The position numbers were made by a program, and so were the translations under genes. The notes beneath the pieces were generated by a model. The model worked only from the letters and a program-made list of their open reading frames with translations, was not told the origin of the DNA and ran no database searches. From Firmicutes bacterium ASF500 (GTDB lineage Bacteria > Bacillota > Clostridia > Oscillospirales > Oscillospiraceae), in NCBI GenBank assembly GCA_000492175.2, contig CP097573.1, forward strand, positions 1,550,001 to 1,614,000: a DNA stretch of 64,000 bases, read 5' to 3'. Shown piece after piece: positions 28,229 to 36,950 of the stretch. Within the stretch, counting starts at the first letter, position 1; every line of letters starts with the position of its first letter.

Positions 28229-28315
28229 ATAAGGTGCTGTCCGCAAGACGGTTCAGCCCGAATAGTAAAGGTTTAAACAAAAACCGTCACCGTACCGGGG
28301 TGGCGGTTTTCAGCG
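28229..28315 (+). ncRNA. Candidate small RNA with intrinsic terminator
   Basis: From the expected start near 28229 the transcript runs about 50 bases and ends in a strong hairpin (AAAACCGTCACC against GGTGGCGGTTTT, 28280-28310) followed by a T-rich stretch. An internal stem pairs TGTCCG with bases around CGGTTCA. No open frame with a ribosome site is present. The crotonase promoter starts 13 bases later, so this unit is separate. Family unknown. Confidence 0.5.
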
Positions 28316-28327
28316 TTTTATTTTCTC

Positions 28328-28356
28328 TTGCCCTTTCCGGACATATCCGCTATAAT
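28328..28356 (+). promoter_or_regulatory. Crotonase promoter
   Basis: TTGCCC (28328-28333), 17 bases, TATAAT (28351-28356), 37 bases before the start codon. Confidence 0.8.
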
Positions 28357-28392
28357 GGTGACACCACTTCAAAAACAAGGAGGAATTTTCCT

Positions 28393-29169
28393 ATGGCTTT
28401 TGTAACTCTGGAGAAGAAGGGCCCTGTGGGCATTGTCACCATGAACCGGCCCGAGGCGCTGAACGCCCTGGACAAGCAGGTGCTGGAGGACCTGAACGCC
28501 GTGCTGGACCAGGTGGAGACCGATCCTGAAATCCTGGTGGCCGTGGTCACCGGAGCGGGCCGGTCCTTTGTGGCCGGGGCGGACATCGGGCAGATGTCCG
28601 GCTTTACCGCCGTGGAGGGCAAGGCCTTCGGGGCCTACGGCAACGGGGTCTTTCTGAAGCTGGAGAACCTGACCAAGCCCACCATCGCCGCCGTCAACGG
28701 CTTCGCCCTGGGGGGCGGCTGCGAGCTGTCCATGGCCTGCGATATCCGTATCGCCAGCGAGAAGGCCAAATTTGGCCAGCCCGAGGTGGGCCTGGGCATC
28801 ACCCCCGGCTTCGGCGGCACCCAGCGTCTGGCCCGCATCGTGGGGGTGTCCAACGCTATGGAGCTCATCCTCACCGCCAAGACCATCAAGGCGGAGGAGG
28901 CCCAGCGCATCGGCCTGGTGAGCCACGTCTACCCTGCCGAGGAGCTGATGGACAAGGCCATTGAGCTGGCCAACGCCATCGCCGCCAACGCCCAGGTGGC
29001 CGTCCGGCAGTCCAAGGCGGCCATCCGCCGGGGAATGCAGACCGACATGGCCACCGGCGCCGCCTTCGAGGCCGAGGCCTTCGGCCTGTGCTTCGCCACC
29101 GAGGACCAGAAGGACGCCATGAAGGCCTTTGTCAACAAGGAGAAGATCACCGCGTTTAAGAACCGCTGA
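28393..29169 (+). CDS. crt: Enoyl-CoA hydratase / crotonase
   Basis: 258 residues. It hydrates crotonyl-CoA to 3-hydroxybutyryl-CoA (reversible), next to the Hbd step of butyrate metabolism. Both catalytic glutamates are present: Glu111 in GGGCELSMACD and Glu131 in GQPEVGLGI; the oxyanion hole is in AGADIGQM and NGFALGGG. AAGGAGG precedes the ATG at 28393. It is monocistronic with its own promoter and terminator, and unlike many clostridia it is not in a bcs operon. Confidence 0.92.
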   Translation: MAFVTLEKKGPVGIVTMNRPEALNALDKQVLEDLNAVLDQVETDPEILVAVVTGAGRSFVAGADIGQMSGFTAVEGKAFGAYGNGVFLKLENLTKPTIAAVNGFALGGGCELSMACDIRIASEKAKFGQPEVGLGITPGFGGTQRLARIVGVSNAMELILTAKTIKAEEAQRIGLVSHVYPAEELMDKAIELANAIAANAQVAVRQSKAAIRRGMQTDMATGAAFEAEAFGLCFATEDQKDAMKAFVNKEKITAFKNR

Positions 29170-29172
29170 GCC

Positions 29173-29210
29173 AAAAAACAGGCGGAGGGACAGCCCTCCG
29201 CCTGTTTTTT
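29173..29210. terminator. Strong bidirectional terminator
   Basis: A 17-base arm ending GGCGGAGGG pairs perfectly with its complement around ACAG, with A6 and T6 ends. Confidence 0.92.
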
Positions 29211-30276
29211 ATGCCCCTTGCTTTTTCCGCGCCTTTAGGCTCACCGCCTTGACCGCCGCCCACAGAAGGAAGAGGTTCCGGAACACCGGGGAGACGGTGC
29301 GCAGAGTGACCGGAGATATGGCGCTCTCCGCGTGGACCCTGCCATCCCTGGTCACATACAAAAATTCATTCTCCGCGCACTGAACATTCTCCGCTATTTT
29401 GACGGTGGAGACGCTGTCGGCCTCATTTCCTGACCACCCCCAGCAGATCAGCTCCCCGCTTTTTGTCACAAAGCCGCTGTCGCACAGGGAGGACACATCC
29501 TGACGGACCGGCCCGGTGAGGACAGCCTCCGCAGGGTCCTGGTGCCAGTTCCAGGTCAGCAGATAGAGCGCCCCGTCCTCCGTCAGGAATTGGGTGCAGA
29601 AGGAGTAAGCGTGGGACATCTCCTTGATCTCCAGACCAGATACCGGGAGGGAAGCGTCTCTCTTCACCTTCAGCATGTCGGACAGGCCGTTCCAGTAATA
29701 GATCTGGCCGTCCAGATCCCGGGCGAACAGCATACCGGCGCAGGCAAAACAGCGCTCCGCCCGGTCCATGAGCTTCCTGGGCTCCAGGCCGCCGCCCCAC
29801 ACCCAGAGGGAGCGGTCGGCCTTGATAACGGCCGCGCAGCCGTCAGGTACAACGGCCTGTTCCACATCCTCCATGATATAGACCGGGGAATTGATGCTGG
29901 CCCGTTTGTCCGTAAACAGCCGCTCTTCATCCCCCCAGCCCCAGAGACCCCCGTTTTCGTCCACGGCCATAGTGGCCCTGTCCCCGACGGAGACCGTCTT
30001 CACATCCTTCAAAACGGTTTTCCGGGCGATATATGGGTATTCGAGCATACCCGGCTTGTGGGACAGCACATCATCAGCGCCCCAGCCGACCAGGTCGCCG
30101 TTTGGCGCGACGACATAGCTGTAGTATTGACCGCCCTCCAGCTGGCTGGAGGTGATGTCCCCGGCTCCGCCGGGGAACAGGAGGCAGAAAAGGTATCCGC
30201 AGACCCCCGCCAGAAGGACGGCGTCCAGCGCCAGATTCCACCTTCTGGAGCCCAAAAAAGCAAGGAAACGCTTCAT
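29209..30276 (-). CDS. Membrane-anchored RCC1-repeat protein
   Basis: 355 residues. A membrane anchor (about residues 16-34) is followed by repeats of the RCC1 type: VVAPNGDLVGWGADD, MAVDENGGLWGWGDEE, VIKADRSLWVWGGG, FARDLDGQIYYWNG and TKSGELICWGWSG. These form a beta-propeller used for protein contacts. A hydrophobic segment near the C-terminus may be a second anchor with a basic tail. GAGAGGAG precedes the ATG. The partner and role are unknown. Confidence 0.8.
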   Translation of the reverse strand: MKRFLAFLGSRRWNLALDAVLLAGVCGYLFCLLFPGGAGDITSSQLEGGQYYSYVVAPNGDLVGWGADDVLSHKPGMLEYPYIARKTVLKDVKTVSVGDRATMAVDENGGLWGWGDEERLFTDKRASINSPVYIMEDVEQAVVPDGCAAVIKADRSLWVWGGGLEPRKLMDRAERCFACAGMLFARDLDGQIYYWNGLSDMLKVKRDASLPVSGLEIKEMSHAYSFCTQFLTEDGALYLLTWNWHQDPAEAVLTGPVRQDVSSLCDSGFVTKSGELICWGWSGNEADSVSTVKIAENVQCAENEFLYVTRDGRVHAESAISPVTLRTVSPVFRNLFLLWAAVKAVSLKARKKQGA

Positions 30277-30300
30277 CGTCGTACTCCTCTCTGTACGGGA

Positions 30301-30346
30301 AAAGCCCGGTGGACAAGCTTGCCCTCTTGCCCGCCGGGCTTTTTTA
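30301..30346. terminator. Bidirectional terminator
   Basis: AAAAGCCCGG and CCGGGCTTTTTT pair around a 24-base loop, between the RCC1-repeat gene and the end of the P1 peptidase gene. Confidence 0.65.
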
Positions 30347-31309
30347 CGGTTGGTTCAGCTCCTGCCAGCTTTTCAGCCCATAGGCGGACTGGGCCAACTG
30401 GACGGCCCGCACAATGGCCCGCTCCATGGCCTGGGCGGCCAGCGCCCCCACCACGTTCACGTCGCCGGGGAGGTCCCCCAGGGACAGGGCGTAGATGCTG
30501 TCTCCGTCGGCGGTGGTGTGGACGGGCCGGATGGCCCGGGCATAGCCGTTGTGGGTCATACCCGCCGCCTTAGCCAGGTGGGTTTTGTCCAATTTGGCGT
30601 TGGTGACCACCACCCCCAGGGTGGTGTTTCCGGCGGGCAGGCCGGAGGCCAGCTCCACGTCCCGGAACAGCTCCTCCAGGGTGGAGGTCACACCGGTTTT
30701 CTCCCGGTTGAGCAGTCCGGCGATCTGGACCCCGTTGGGGCCGTAGACATCCCCCAGGGCGTTCACCGCCACCAGAGCCCCCACCTTGAGAGCCCCGGCC
30801 TGGAGGGCGCAGGTCCCGAAGCCGGACTTCATGGCCCGGTCCATCCCCCGGTACTTGCCCACGGAACAGCCCGTCCCCGCGCCCACGTTGCCCTGGGCGG
30901 GCGGGTCATAGCTGGCGTTCTCACAGGCGGCGTAGGCCATCGCCCCGTCGGGGCGGATGTCCTTCCGGCCCACCCCCAGGTCGAAGAGACAGGACTGACT
31001 TACCAGGGGGACCTTGGCGATTCCGGTTTCAAAGCCGATGTCCCGCTCCTCCAGGTACCTCTGCACCCCTCCGGCGGCGTCCAGGCCGAAGGCGCTCCCC
31101 CCCGACAGGAGGACAGCGTTGACCCCCATCGCGTCCATCAGGGGGTTCAAAATCTGAGACTCCCGGGAGGCGGGGCCGCCCCCCCGCACGTCCACCCCGG
31201 CGGGGGACATCCGGTCGCAGAGAATCACCGTGCATCCGGTGGCCGCGTCCAGGTCCTGGGCGTGGCCCACCCGGAAGCCGCCCACCTCCATAATACCGAT
31301 CTCCTTCAT
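30344..31309 (-). CDS. P1-family (DmpA/BapA-like) N-terminal-nucleophile peptidase
   Basis: 321 residues. Motifs: VGGFRVGHAQDLDAATGCTVI at the start, DVRGGGPASRE, AVLLSGGSAFGLDAAGGV, GNVGAGTGCSVGKY, and GNTTLGVVVTNAKLDK, the region that in DmpA holds the self-cleavage/nucleophile residue. The family includes L-aminopeptidase/D-esterase and beta-alanyl aminopeptidases. Its ATG overlaps the stop of the ECF S component by four bases, so the two are translationally coupled. The coupling suggests that it processes the imported vitamin-like compound. Confidence 0.88.
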   Translation of the reverse strand: MKEIGIMEVGGFRVGHAQDLDAATGCTVILCDRMSPAGVDVRGGGPASRESQILNPLMDAMGVNAVLLSGGSAFGLDAAGGVQRYLEERDIGFETGIAKVPLVSQSCLFDLGVGRKDIRPDGAMAYAACENASYDPPAQGNVGAGTGCSVGKYRGMDRAMKSGFGTCALQAGALKVGALVAVNALGDVYGPNGVQIAGLLNREKTGVTSTLEELFRDVELASGLPAGNTTLGVVVTNAKLDKTHLAKAAGMTHNGYARAIRPVHTTADGDSIYALSLGDLPGDVNVVGALAAQAMERAIVRAVQLAQSAYGLKSWQELNQP

Positions 31310-31944
31310 GCCGCGGAACGCACCTCGTTTCTATGTACAGTCTTTTCCAGGGCCTTGCACACGGCGGTGCCCAGCACCAGGCCGGAGGCCGCCTCAGCCA
31401 GCCCGTTGACAGCCACCAGCCCCAGCATGAAGATCAGCAGGCTGGCGCCGCCCCCGCCGGTGTAGCCGTAGGTGGTGACAGAGACGTTGAGCCAGGTGTC
31501 ATGGAAGATCATCCAGTTGCCCGCGATGTACAGCAGGGTGTTCAGCGCCGGAGTCAGGAAACAGCACAGGGCCAGTCCGGGGCCCCGCAGGCGGCTGGAA
31601 CCCTTGAGCCGCCCGTAGAGCAGTCCGGGAATCAGGCCCACCAGCACGCGGTTGACCACACAGCACACGAATGTGCCCAAGGGGTTCTCCTGAAGCATGA
31701 TGACCCCCAGGGCGCTGGCCCCGAAGCACTGGGCGAAGCTGGTCAGCCCAAACACCAGCCCCAGGAACGCGCCCGCCATGGGTCCCAGAATCAGGGAGCC
31801 CACCGCCACCGGGATGACCATAAAGGTGATCTCCACGCCCCAGGGGGTCTTTAAATAGCCCAGAGGGGTGTAGTTCATGACCAGCAAAATGGCCGTCAGC
31901 AGGGCCAGCTCCGTCAAAAGGCGTACATCGGTCTTTTTTTTCAT
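31306..31944 (-). CDS. ECF transporter substrate-binding (S) component
   Basis: 212 residues, six membrane helices. MKKKTDVRLLTELALLTAILLVMNYTPLGYL opens the protein, and the helix GSLILGPMAGAFLGLVFGLTSFAQ is characteristic of S components that capture vitamins and dock on a shared EcfAAT module (not seen here). It resembles pantothenate- and folate-type S proteins, but the ligand cannot be read from sequence. The start at 31944 has GGAGGAATT upstream. It is coupled to the P1 peptidase. Confidence 0.85.
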   Translation of the reverse strand: MKKKTDVRLLTELALLTAILLVMNYTPLGYLKTPWGVEITFMVIPVAVGSLILGPMAGAFLGLVFGLTSFAQCFGASALGVIMLQENPLGTFVCCVVNRVLVGLIPGLLYGRLKGSSRLRGPGLALCCFLTPALNTLLYIAGNWMIFHDTWLNVSVTTYGYTGGGGASLLIFMLGLVAVNGLAEAASGLVLGTAVCKALEKTVHRNEVRSAA

Positions 31945-32051
31945 ATTCAATTCCTCCTGCTGCCGCTCCGCCTTTCGCGGATGCAGCGCAATTTTGGGGC
32001 GGACCGGGCAAGGAGTCCGCCCAGCGACAGTATAGACCATTTCCCCCCCGA

Positions 32052-33518
32052 TTACAAGCCCAAATGCGCCGCCTGGATGGCCTGAACAATCCCACCGGCG
32101 GAGATCGACCGGGCGGTGAGGTACGGCCTCCCGCAGGCCTCCTCCAGGGCCCGAGCGGTCACCGGCCCGATGCAGACGGGGACCGTCCCCTCCGGGACAA
32201 ACCCGTAGGCCTCTAAAAACTGCGCCACCCCTCCGGCGCTGGCGAAGGTCAGATAGTCCGCCCCCTCTATCCGGGCCCGATCCCCCGCCGTGCCGGGGCG
32301 GACCTCATACAGGGGGATGTCCTCCACATGGAAGCGTCCGGCCAGCAGCTTGGGCAGGACCGGCGAGCCCTGGCGGGAGCGGAACAGGAAAACATCCTCC
32401 CCCGGCTCTCCCCGCCGGAGGAGGGCCTCCCCCAGCCCCTGGCTGGTGTACTCCTCCGGGCACAGGTCGGCCCGGATGCCGTGGGCCCGCAGCCGGGCGG
32501 CGGTGGCGGGACCGATGGCGGCGAATTTACAGCCGTGGAGCGCCCGCAGGTCCATCCCTCCCTCGCCCAGGCGGCGGAAGAAGCTGTCCGCCCCGCCGCC
32601 GCTGGTGAACACCGCCCAGCATCCTCCGGCCCGGAGGCGGTTCAGGTCGAAGTCCAGAGGCAGGTCCTCCGCCTGAATCTCCAGGGCGTCGAAGACGCCC
32701 GCCCCCAGGGCCTCCAGCTCCAATCTCAGCTTTTGGCGGAGGGGCGCCGTCCCGGTCAGTCCCACCCGGACGCCGGTGAGCGGAAGCGCCGGGGACAGGT
32801 CCAGCGCCGCCACCCCGCCCACCACAATGACGGCGGGGGGCTGGACCCCCTCCAGCCGGACTCGCCGGGGCAGGTCGGCCAGCGTCCCCCGCACGGCGGC
32901 GGGGACGGGGGCGTTCCCCCCGGAGACCACCGCCGCCGGAGTGTTCCCGTCCATTCCGGCGGCCATCAGCCGCCGGGCGATCTCCTCCAAGCGGCCCAGC
33001 CCCATGAGAAAGACCAGCGTCCCCGGCAGGCGGGCCAAGGTGTCAAAATATCCGGGCAGTCCGTCCTGCGTGCCGGCGGTGTGCCCGGTGATGATGTGGA
33101 CGCTCTGGCTCACCCCCCGGTGGGTCACCGGGATGCCCGCCAGGGCCGGAATGGCGATGGCGGAGGAGATGCCGGGCACCTCCTCGCAGGGGACGCCCGC
33201 CGCCTTCAGGGACAGCAGCTCCTCCCCGCCCCGGCCAAAGACGAAGGGGTCCCCGCCCTTGAGGCGGACCACCCGCTTGCCCTCCTCCGCCAGGGCGATG
33301 AGGGCGGCGCAGATGTCCTCCTGGGCGGCGGAGTGCCGGCCGGCCCGCTTGCCCATATACAGCCGCTGGGCCTCCGGCGGGGCCAGGGCCAGCAGTCCCT
33401 CCCCAATGAGGTCGTCATAGACCACGGCGTCACAGCCCCTCAGCAGCTCGGCGCCCCGCCGGGTGAGCAGCTCGGGCCCGCCGCAGCCCGCCCCCACCAG
33501 ATAGACACAGCCCTTCAT
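32052..33518 (-). CDS. cobA-hemD: Uroporphyrinogen-III C-methyltransferase / uroporphyrinogen-III synthase fusion
   Basis: 488 residues. Residues 1-240 are the SAM-dependent CobA methylase (VYLVGAGCGGPELLTRRG, VVYDDLI, VRLKGGDPFVFGRGGEE, VPGISSAIAIPALAGIPVTHRG), making precorrin-2. Residues 250-488 are HemD-like (LTGVRVGLTG, FTSGGGADSFFRRL, FASAGGVAQFLE), cyclising hydroxymethylbilane. The start at 33518 has GGAGG and overlaps the upstream siroheme gene as ATGA; a longer frame adds seven residues without support. Last gene of the tetrapyrrole cluster. Confidence 0.93.
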   Translation of the reverse strand: MKGCVYLVGAGCGGPELLTRRGAELLRGCDAVVYDDLIGEGLLALAPPEAQRLYMGKRAGRHSAAQEDICAALIALAEEGKRVVRLKGGDPFVFGRGGEELLSLKAAGVPCEEVPGISSAIAIPALAGIPVTHRGVSQSVHIITGHTAGTQDGLPGYFDTLARLPGTLVFLMGLGRLEEIARRLMAAGMDGNTPAAVVSGGNAPVPAAVRGTLADLPRRVRLEGVQPPAVIVVGGVAALDLSPALPLTGVRVGLTGTAPLRQKLRLELEALGAGVFDALEIQAEDLPLDFDLNRLRAGGCWAVFTSGGGADSFFRRLGEGGMDLRALHGCKFAAIGPATAARLRAHGIRADLCPEEYTSQGLGEALLRRGEPGEDVFLFRSRQGSPVLPKLLAGRFHVEDIPLYEVRPGTAGDRARIEGADYLTFASAGGVAQFLEAYGFVPEGTVPVCIGPVTARALEEACGRPYLTARSISAGGIVQAIQAAHLGL

Positions 33519-34132
33519 CGTCCGCCCTCCTGTCTCCAAATTTCCTCGGCCTCCCCCTCATCCAGGGGCCTCCCCCGGTCCAGGCAGGCCCGGAACAGGG
33601 CCTTCAACGCCCCGCTCCGCTCCCGCTCACCGGGAAAGCGGCGGCGGGCCTCGGCCCGCTGGCCGTCCAGAAAGATCAAAATTTCCTCCATATTTGGGGG
33701 GAGCAGGCCGTCGATCCGCTCCTTGAGCCACACCGCCGCGGTGGGACTGCTCCCCCCGGTGGACACCCCCACCGACAGCGCACCCCGGCCCGCCAGGGCG
33801 GGGAAGAGGAAGGTGCACTCCTCCCGGTCGTCCACCACGTTGACCAGAATGCCCCGCTCCCGGCACAGAGCGGCAATACGGTGGTTGACCGCCGGGTCGT
33901 CGGTGGCGGCGATGGCAAAGAACTGCCCCTCCAGCATCTCCTCCCGGAAGGGACGGCGGAGGAGTGTCACCCCCCCCATCCCTTCGATCTCCGGGCAGAA
34001 TACCGGGGCGGCGGCGGTCAGGGCGGGCCCGTAGGGCTTGAGCTTTTCCAGCTTCCGCAGGGCGGTGGAGCCGCCCCCCACCACCAGCCCCGCCCGGCCC
34101 GCCAGGTCAATAAAAAAGGGGAAATATCCCAT
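33515..34132 (-). CDS. Precorrin-2 dehydrogenase (siroheme synthase N-terminal type)
   Basis: 205 residues. MGYFPFFIDLAGRAGLVVGGGSTALRKLEKL is the NAD-binding start of the CysG-N/Met8/SirC family, followed by FAIAATDDPAVNHRIAALCRERGILVNVVDD. It oxidises precorrin-2 to sirohydrochlorin and may insert iron. The ATG at 34132 after GGAGGACAAC matches family starts; the upstream extension is not coding-like. Coupled to cobA-hemD, giving a siroheme or early cobalamin branch. Confidence 0.92.
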   Translation of the reverse strand: MGYFPFFIDLAGRAGLVVGGGSTALRKLEKLKPYGPALTAAAPVFCPEIEGMGGVTLLRRPFREEMLEGQFFAIAATDDPAVNHRIAALCRERGILVNVVDDREECTFLFPALAGRGALSVGVSTGGSSPTAAVWLKERIDGLLPPNMEEILIFLDGQRAEARRRFPGERERSGALKALFRACLDRGRPLDEGEAEEIWRQEGGR

Positions 34133-34188
34133 GTTGTCCTCCCATGCTGCTCCTTTGGCCCCATACGGGCGGCACAGGCCGCCCAGAC

Positions 34189-34944
34189 TCAAAGACAATA
34201 ATACTGCCAGCCGTCCTCTGTCTCTACGCGGCACACCCGCACGCCGAACACCCGGTCCAGGACGCCGCTGTCAAAGATCTCCTCCGGATGGTCCTGGCAC
34301 AGTACCCGGCCCTCCGACATCACCACCGCCTGTCCCGCCCAGCGCAGGGCGAGGCAGAGGTCGTGGAGCACCAGCGCCACGCTCTTCCCCTGTCCGGCCA
34401 GCGTCCGGGCCAGGGCCATCACCTCCAGCTGGTGGCGCACGTCCAGGAAGGTGGTGGGCTCATCCATCAAAACGGTCTGGGTCTCCTGGGCCAGGGCCAT
34501 GGCCAGGTAGACCCTCTGCCGCTGGCCTCCGCTGAGCTCGGGGAGGAGCCGGTCCTCCAGCTCTCCCGCCCCCGCCATCCCCAGGGCCTGACGGGCAATG
34601 CGGTAGTCCTCTGGCCGGTACCGCCGGGGGTAGGACAGATAGGGGAACCGCCCGTGGAGGACCATCCGCAGGGCGGAGATGTTGGGCACCCCCCGGGACT
34701 GGGGCAGATAGGCCGCCCTCCGGGCCAGCTCGCCGGGGGACAGCTCCCCCAGAGGCGTCCCGTCCACCAGCACCTCCCCGCCGGCGGCGGGCTGGAGACC
34801 CAAAACGGTGCGCAGCAGGGTGCTCTTTCCACAGCCGTTGGGCCCCAGCAGGACGGTCACACAGCCCGGGAGGAAGGACACGTTTATGTCGTGGAGCACG
34901 TCCCGGCCCCGGTATCCGGCGCGCAGGCCGCGGGTCTCAATCAT
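34189..34944 (-). CDS. ABC transporter ATP-binding protein, iron/cobalamin type
   Basis: 251 residues. Walker A LLGPNGCGKSTLLR, signature LSGGQRQRVYLAMALAQ, Walker B TVLMDEPTTFLD and the H-loop LVLHDLCLA. It belongs to the FecE/BtuD/FhuC group. The ATG at 34944 lies inside the end of the permease gene (eight-base overlap). It drives the permease encoded upstream, and lies 56 bases before the siroheme genes. Confidence 0.93.
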   Translation of the reverse strand: MIETRGLRAGYRGRDVLHDINVSFLPGCVTVLLGPNGCGKSTLLRTVLGLQPAAGGEVLVDGTPLGELSPGELARRAAYLPQSRGVPNISALRMVLHGRFPYLSYPRRYRPEDYRIARQALGMAGAGELEDRLLPELSGGQRQRVYLAMALAQETQTVLMDEPTTFLDVRHQLEVMALARTLAGQGKSVALVLHDLCLALRWAGQAVVMSEGRVLCQDHPEEIFDSGVLDRVFGVRVCRVETEDGWQYYCL

Positions 34945-35962
34945 GGGTCCTGCCCCCTCTCTGCCGCAGCAGCAGCCAGATGAAGAAGGGTCCGCCCACA
35001 AAGGACAGCACAATGCCCACAGGCAGCTCGTAAGGGGCGAAGAGCAGACGGGCCAGCACGTCGCAGGCGGTGAGCAGGGCCGCGCCCCCCAGGGCGGAGG
35101 CGGGCAGAAGGAAGCGGCTCTCCTCCCCTACCAGCCGCCGGGCGATGTGGGGGACGATGAGCCCCACAAAGCCCAGCAGTCCGGCGAAGCTGATGGCCGC
35201 GCCGGCCAGCGCCGCCGCCAGGGCCAGCAGAATCAGCTGGAGCCGCCGGGCGGGCAGGCCCAGGCTCTGGGCGGTCTCCCGGCCCAGGGCCAGCAGGTCC
35301 AGCTCGTGGGACAGGGTGAGCACCGCCGCCAGGGCCAGGGCGATCATCACCGCCGCCGGGGCCACCCGGGCCATGGACAGCCCCCGCAGTCCGCCGATGC
35401 GGAAATCGGTATAGCCGTTGAGGGCGTCGGGGACCAGGGTGACCACCCCGTCAATGCCCGCCCCGAAGATGCTGGACACGGCCAGACCGGCCAGCACCAC
35501 CGTAATCCGGGCCGCGCCGGTGCGCTCGGCCAGCAGCAGGACCAGCATCACCCCGGCCAGCGCCCCCAGAAAGGCGGCGACAGGGACCAGCTCCAGGGCC
35601 GTGGGGGCGGCGGCACAGCACAGGGCGGTGGCCAGCCCCGCCCCGGAGTTCACCCCGATGATATTGGGTGCGGCCAGCGGGTTCATCAGCACGCTCTGAA
35701 TCACCACGCCGGAAGCGGCCAGCGCCCCCCCGGCCAGCAGGCTCCCGCACACCCGGGGCAGGCGGGCGTAGAGGACAATCTGACTGGCCAGCGTCCCCTC
35801 CCCGCCCCCCAGCAGGACCCGCAAAGTGTCCCCCAGGGGCAGGGCCACCGCCCCCAGACACAGACTGGCCCCGGCGGACAGCGCCGTCAGCGCCGCCAAG
35901 GCCAGCAGGATACCGGCCCTATTGGACCGGCTCCGGATATAAAATGCGCGCGAGCTTTTCAT
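34937..35962 (-). CDS. FecCD/BtuC-family ABC permease
   Basis: 341 residues with about ten membrane helices. VVLYARLPRVCGSLLAGGALAASGVVIQSVLMNPLA-type sequence and FAGLLGFVGLIVPHIARRLVG are the family signatures (coupling loop and gate). Imports siderophores, heme or cobalamin. Its start lies 44 bases inside the binding-protein gene, an unusually long overlap; a later start may be used, but none is clearly better. Confidence 0.92.
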   Translation of the reverse strand: MKSSRAFYIRSRSNRAGILLALAALTALSAGASLCLGAVALPLGDTLRVLLGGGEGTLASQIVLYARLPRVCGSLLAGGALAASGVVIQSVLMNPLAAPNIIGVNSGAGLATALCCAAAPTALELVPVAAFLGALAGVMLVLLLAERTGAARITVVLAGLAVSSIFGAGIDGVVTLVPDALNGYTDFRIGGLRGLSMARVAPAAVMIALALAAVLTLSHELDLLALGRETAQSLGLPARRLQLILLALAAALAGAAISFAGLLGFVGLIVPHIARRLVGEESRFLLPASALGGAALLTACDVLARLLFAPYELPVGIVLSFVGGPFFIWLLLRQRGGRTHD

Positions 35963-36869
35963 AGGCCTCCCCCCATCGGGCGTTGGGCTTTAAATTATAC
36001 AGGGCGTGGTCCAGGGTGTGGAACCGCCCCTCCCGCACCGCCCGCAGAGAGCTCCAGGCGGGGTTGGACAGCAGGCTCCTCTCCAGCGCCTCCCGGGCGT
36101 CGGTTGGGTCGGAGCCCTGCAATACCACAAAAATAAAATCCGGGTCAGCGGCCAGGATGGCCTCCAGGCTCAGCTCCTCCAGCAGGCCGCTGCCGTCGGC
36201 CACGTTGACACAGCCCAAGCCGGCCAGCATCTCCCCCAGGAGGAAATCCCGGCTTCCCTTCACCTTGACGCTGGACCCGGTGGCCCGCATACACAGGATA
36301 CGGGGCGGCTGGCCATACTGGAGGGCCACCGCCGCCTCCACCCGCGCCTGTACCTGGAGCCCGTAGGTCTCATAGTTCTGGGGACAGCCGGTGAGTCGGG
36401 TACAGATCTCCAGCATCCGCAGGTAGTCGTCGAAGGACTGCACGTCGAAGTAGGCGGCGGTAAGCCCCGCTTTCTCGAAGGTGTCCCGCAGTTCCAGGTT
36501 GGCGGCGGTGTTGCAGCTGGCTAAAATCAGGTCAGGCTGGGCGGACAGCAGTACCTCCAGGCTGGGCTCCTTCACCGCACCCAGGTTCAGCACGTCCTCG
36601 TCCAGCCCCAGGTCGAAGGAGGTCCAGGCGTCCCCCGCTGCGGCGGCCAGGCTGTCCCGCCCGCCGGCCAGGCACCACACGTCGGCGAAGCTGCCAATCA
36701 TCGCCGCCACCCGTTCCGGCCGCGCCACCGCCAGCTCCCGGCCCAGATCGTCGGTGAAGGAGACGGCCTCCCCTCCGGCCTCCGCCGGCCCGGTCTCCGC
36801 CGCCGGAGCACAGCCCGCGATCAGCAGTACCAGCGCGGCCCACACCGCTAATATGTTTCTTCCCTTCAT
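35919..36869 (-). CDS. Iron-complex/cobalamin-binding lipoprotein
   Basis: 316 residues from ATG 36869. Signal peptide and lipobox LLIAGC, then FTDDLGRELAVARPERVAAMIGSFADVWCLAG and SLEVLLSAQPDLILAS, the pattern of FepB/BtuF-type proteins. An ATG four codons earlier is possible. With the permease, ATPase and siroheme genes downstream it forms one uptake and tetrapyrrole unit, favouring heme, siderophore or corrinoid as ligand. I looked for a cobalamin riboswitch upstream and saw none. Confidence 0.88.
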   Translation of the reverse strand: MKGRNILAVWAALVLLIAGCAPAAETGPAEAGGEAVSFTDDLGRELAVARPERVAAMIGSFADVWCLAGGRDSLAAAAGDAWTSFDLGLDEDVLNLGAVKEPSLEVLLSAQPDLILASCNTAANLELRDTFEKAGLTAAYFDVQSFDDYLRMLEICTRLTGCPQNYETYGLQVQARVEAAVALQYGQPPRILCMRATGSSVKVKGSRDFLLGEMLAGLGCVNVADGSGLLEELSLEAILAADPDFIFVVLQGSDPTDAREALERSLLSNPAWSSLRAVREGRFHTLDHALYNLKPNARWGEAYEKLARILYPEPVQ

Positions 36870-36915
36870 AGCATGTCCCATTTCATGTTTTTCTTAATTG
36901 TGTCCAAGCTCTCTA

Positions 36916-36944
36916 TTGCAATACCAAAAATTCCATGTTATAAT
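36916..36944 (+). promoter_or_regulatory. Consensus promoter pointing into a gene-poor unit
   Basis: TTGCAA (36916-36921), 17 bases, TATAAT (36939-36944), on the plus strand, divergent from the ABC transporter. Confidence 0.75.
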
Positions 36945-36950
36945 CGATAA

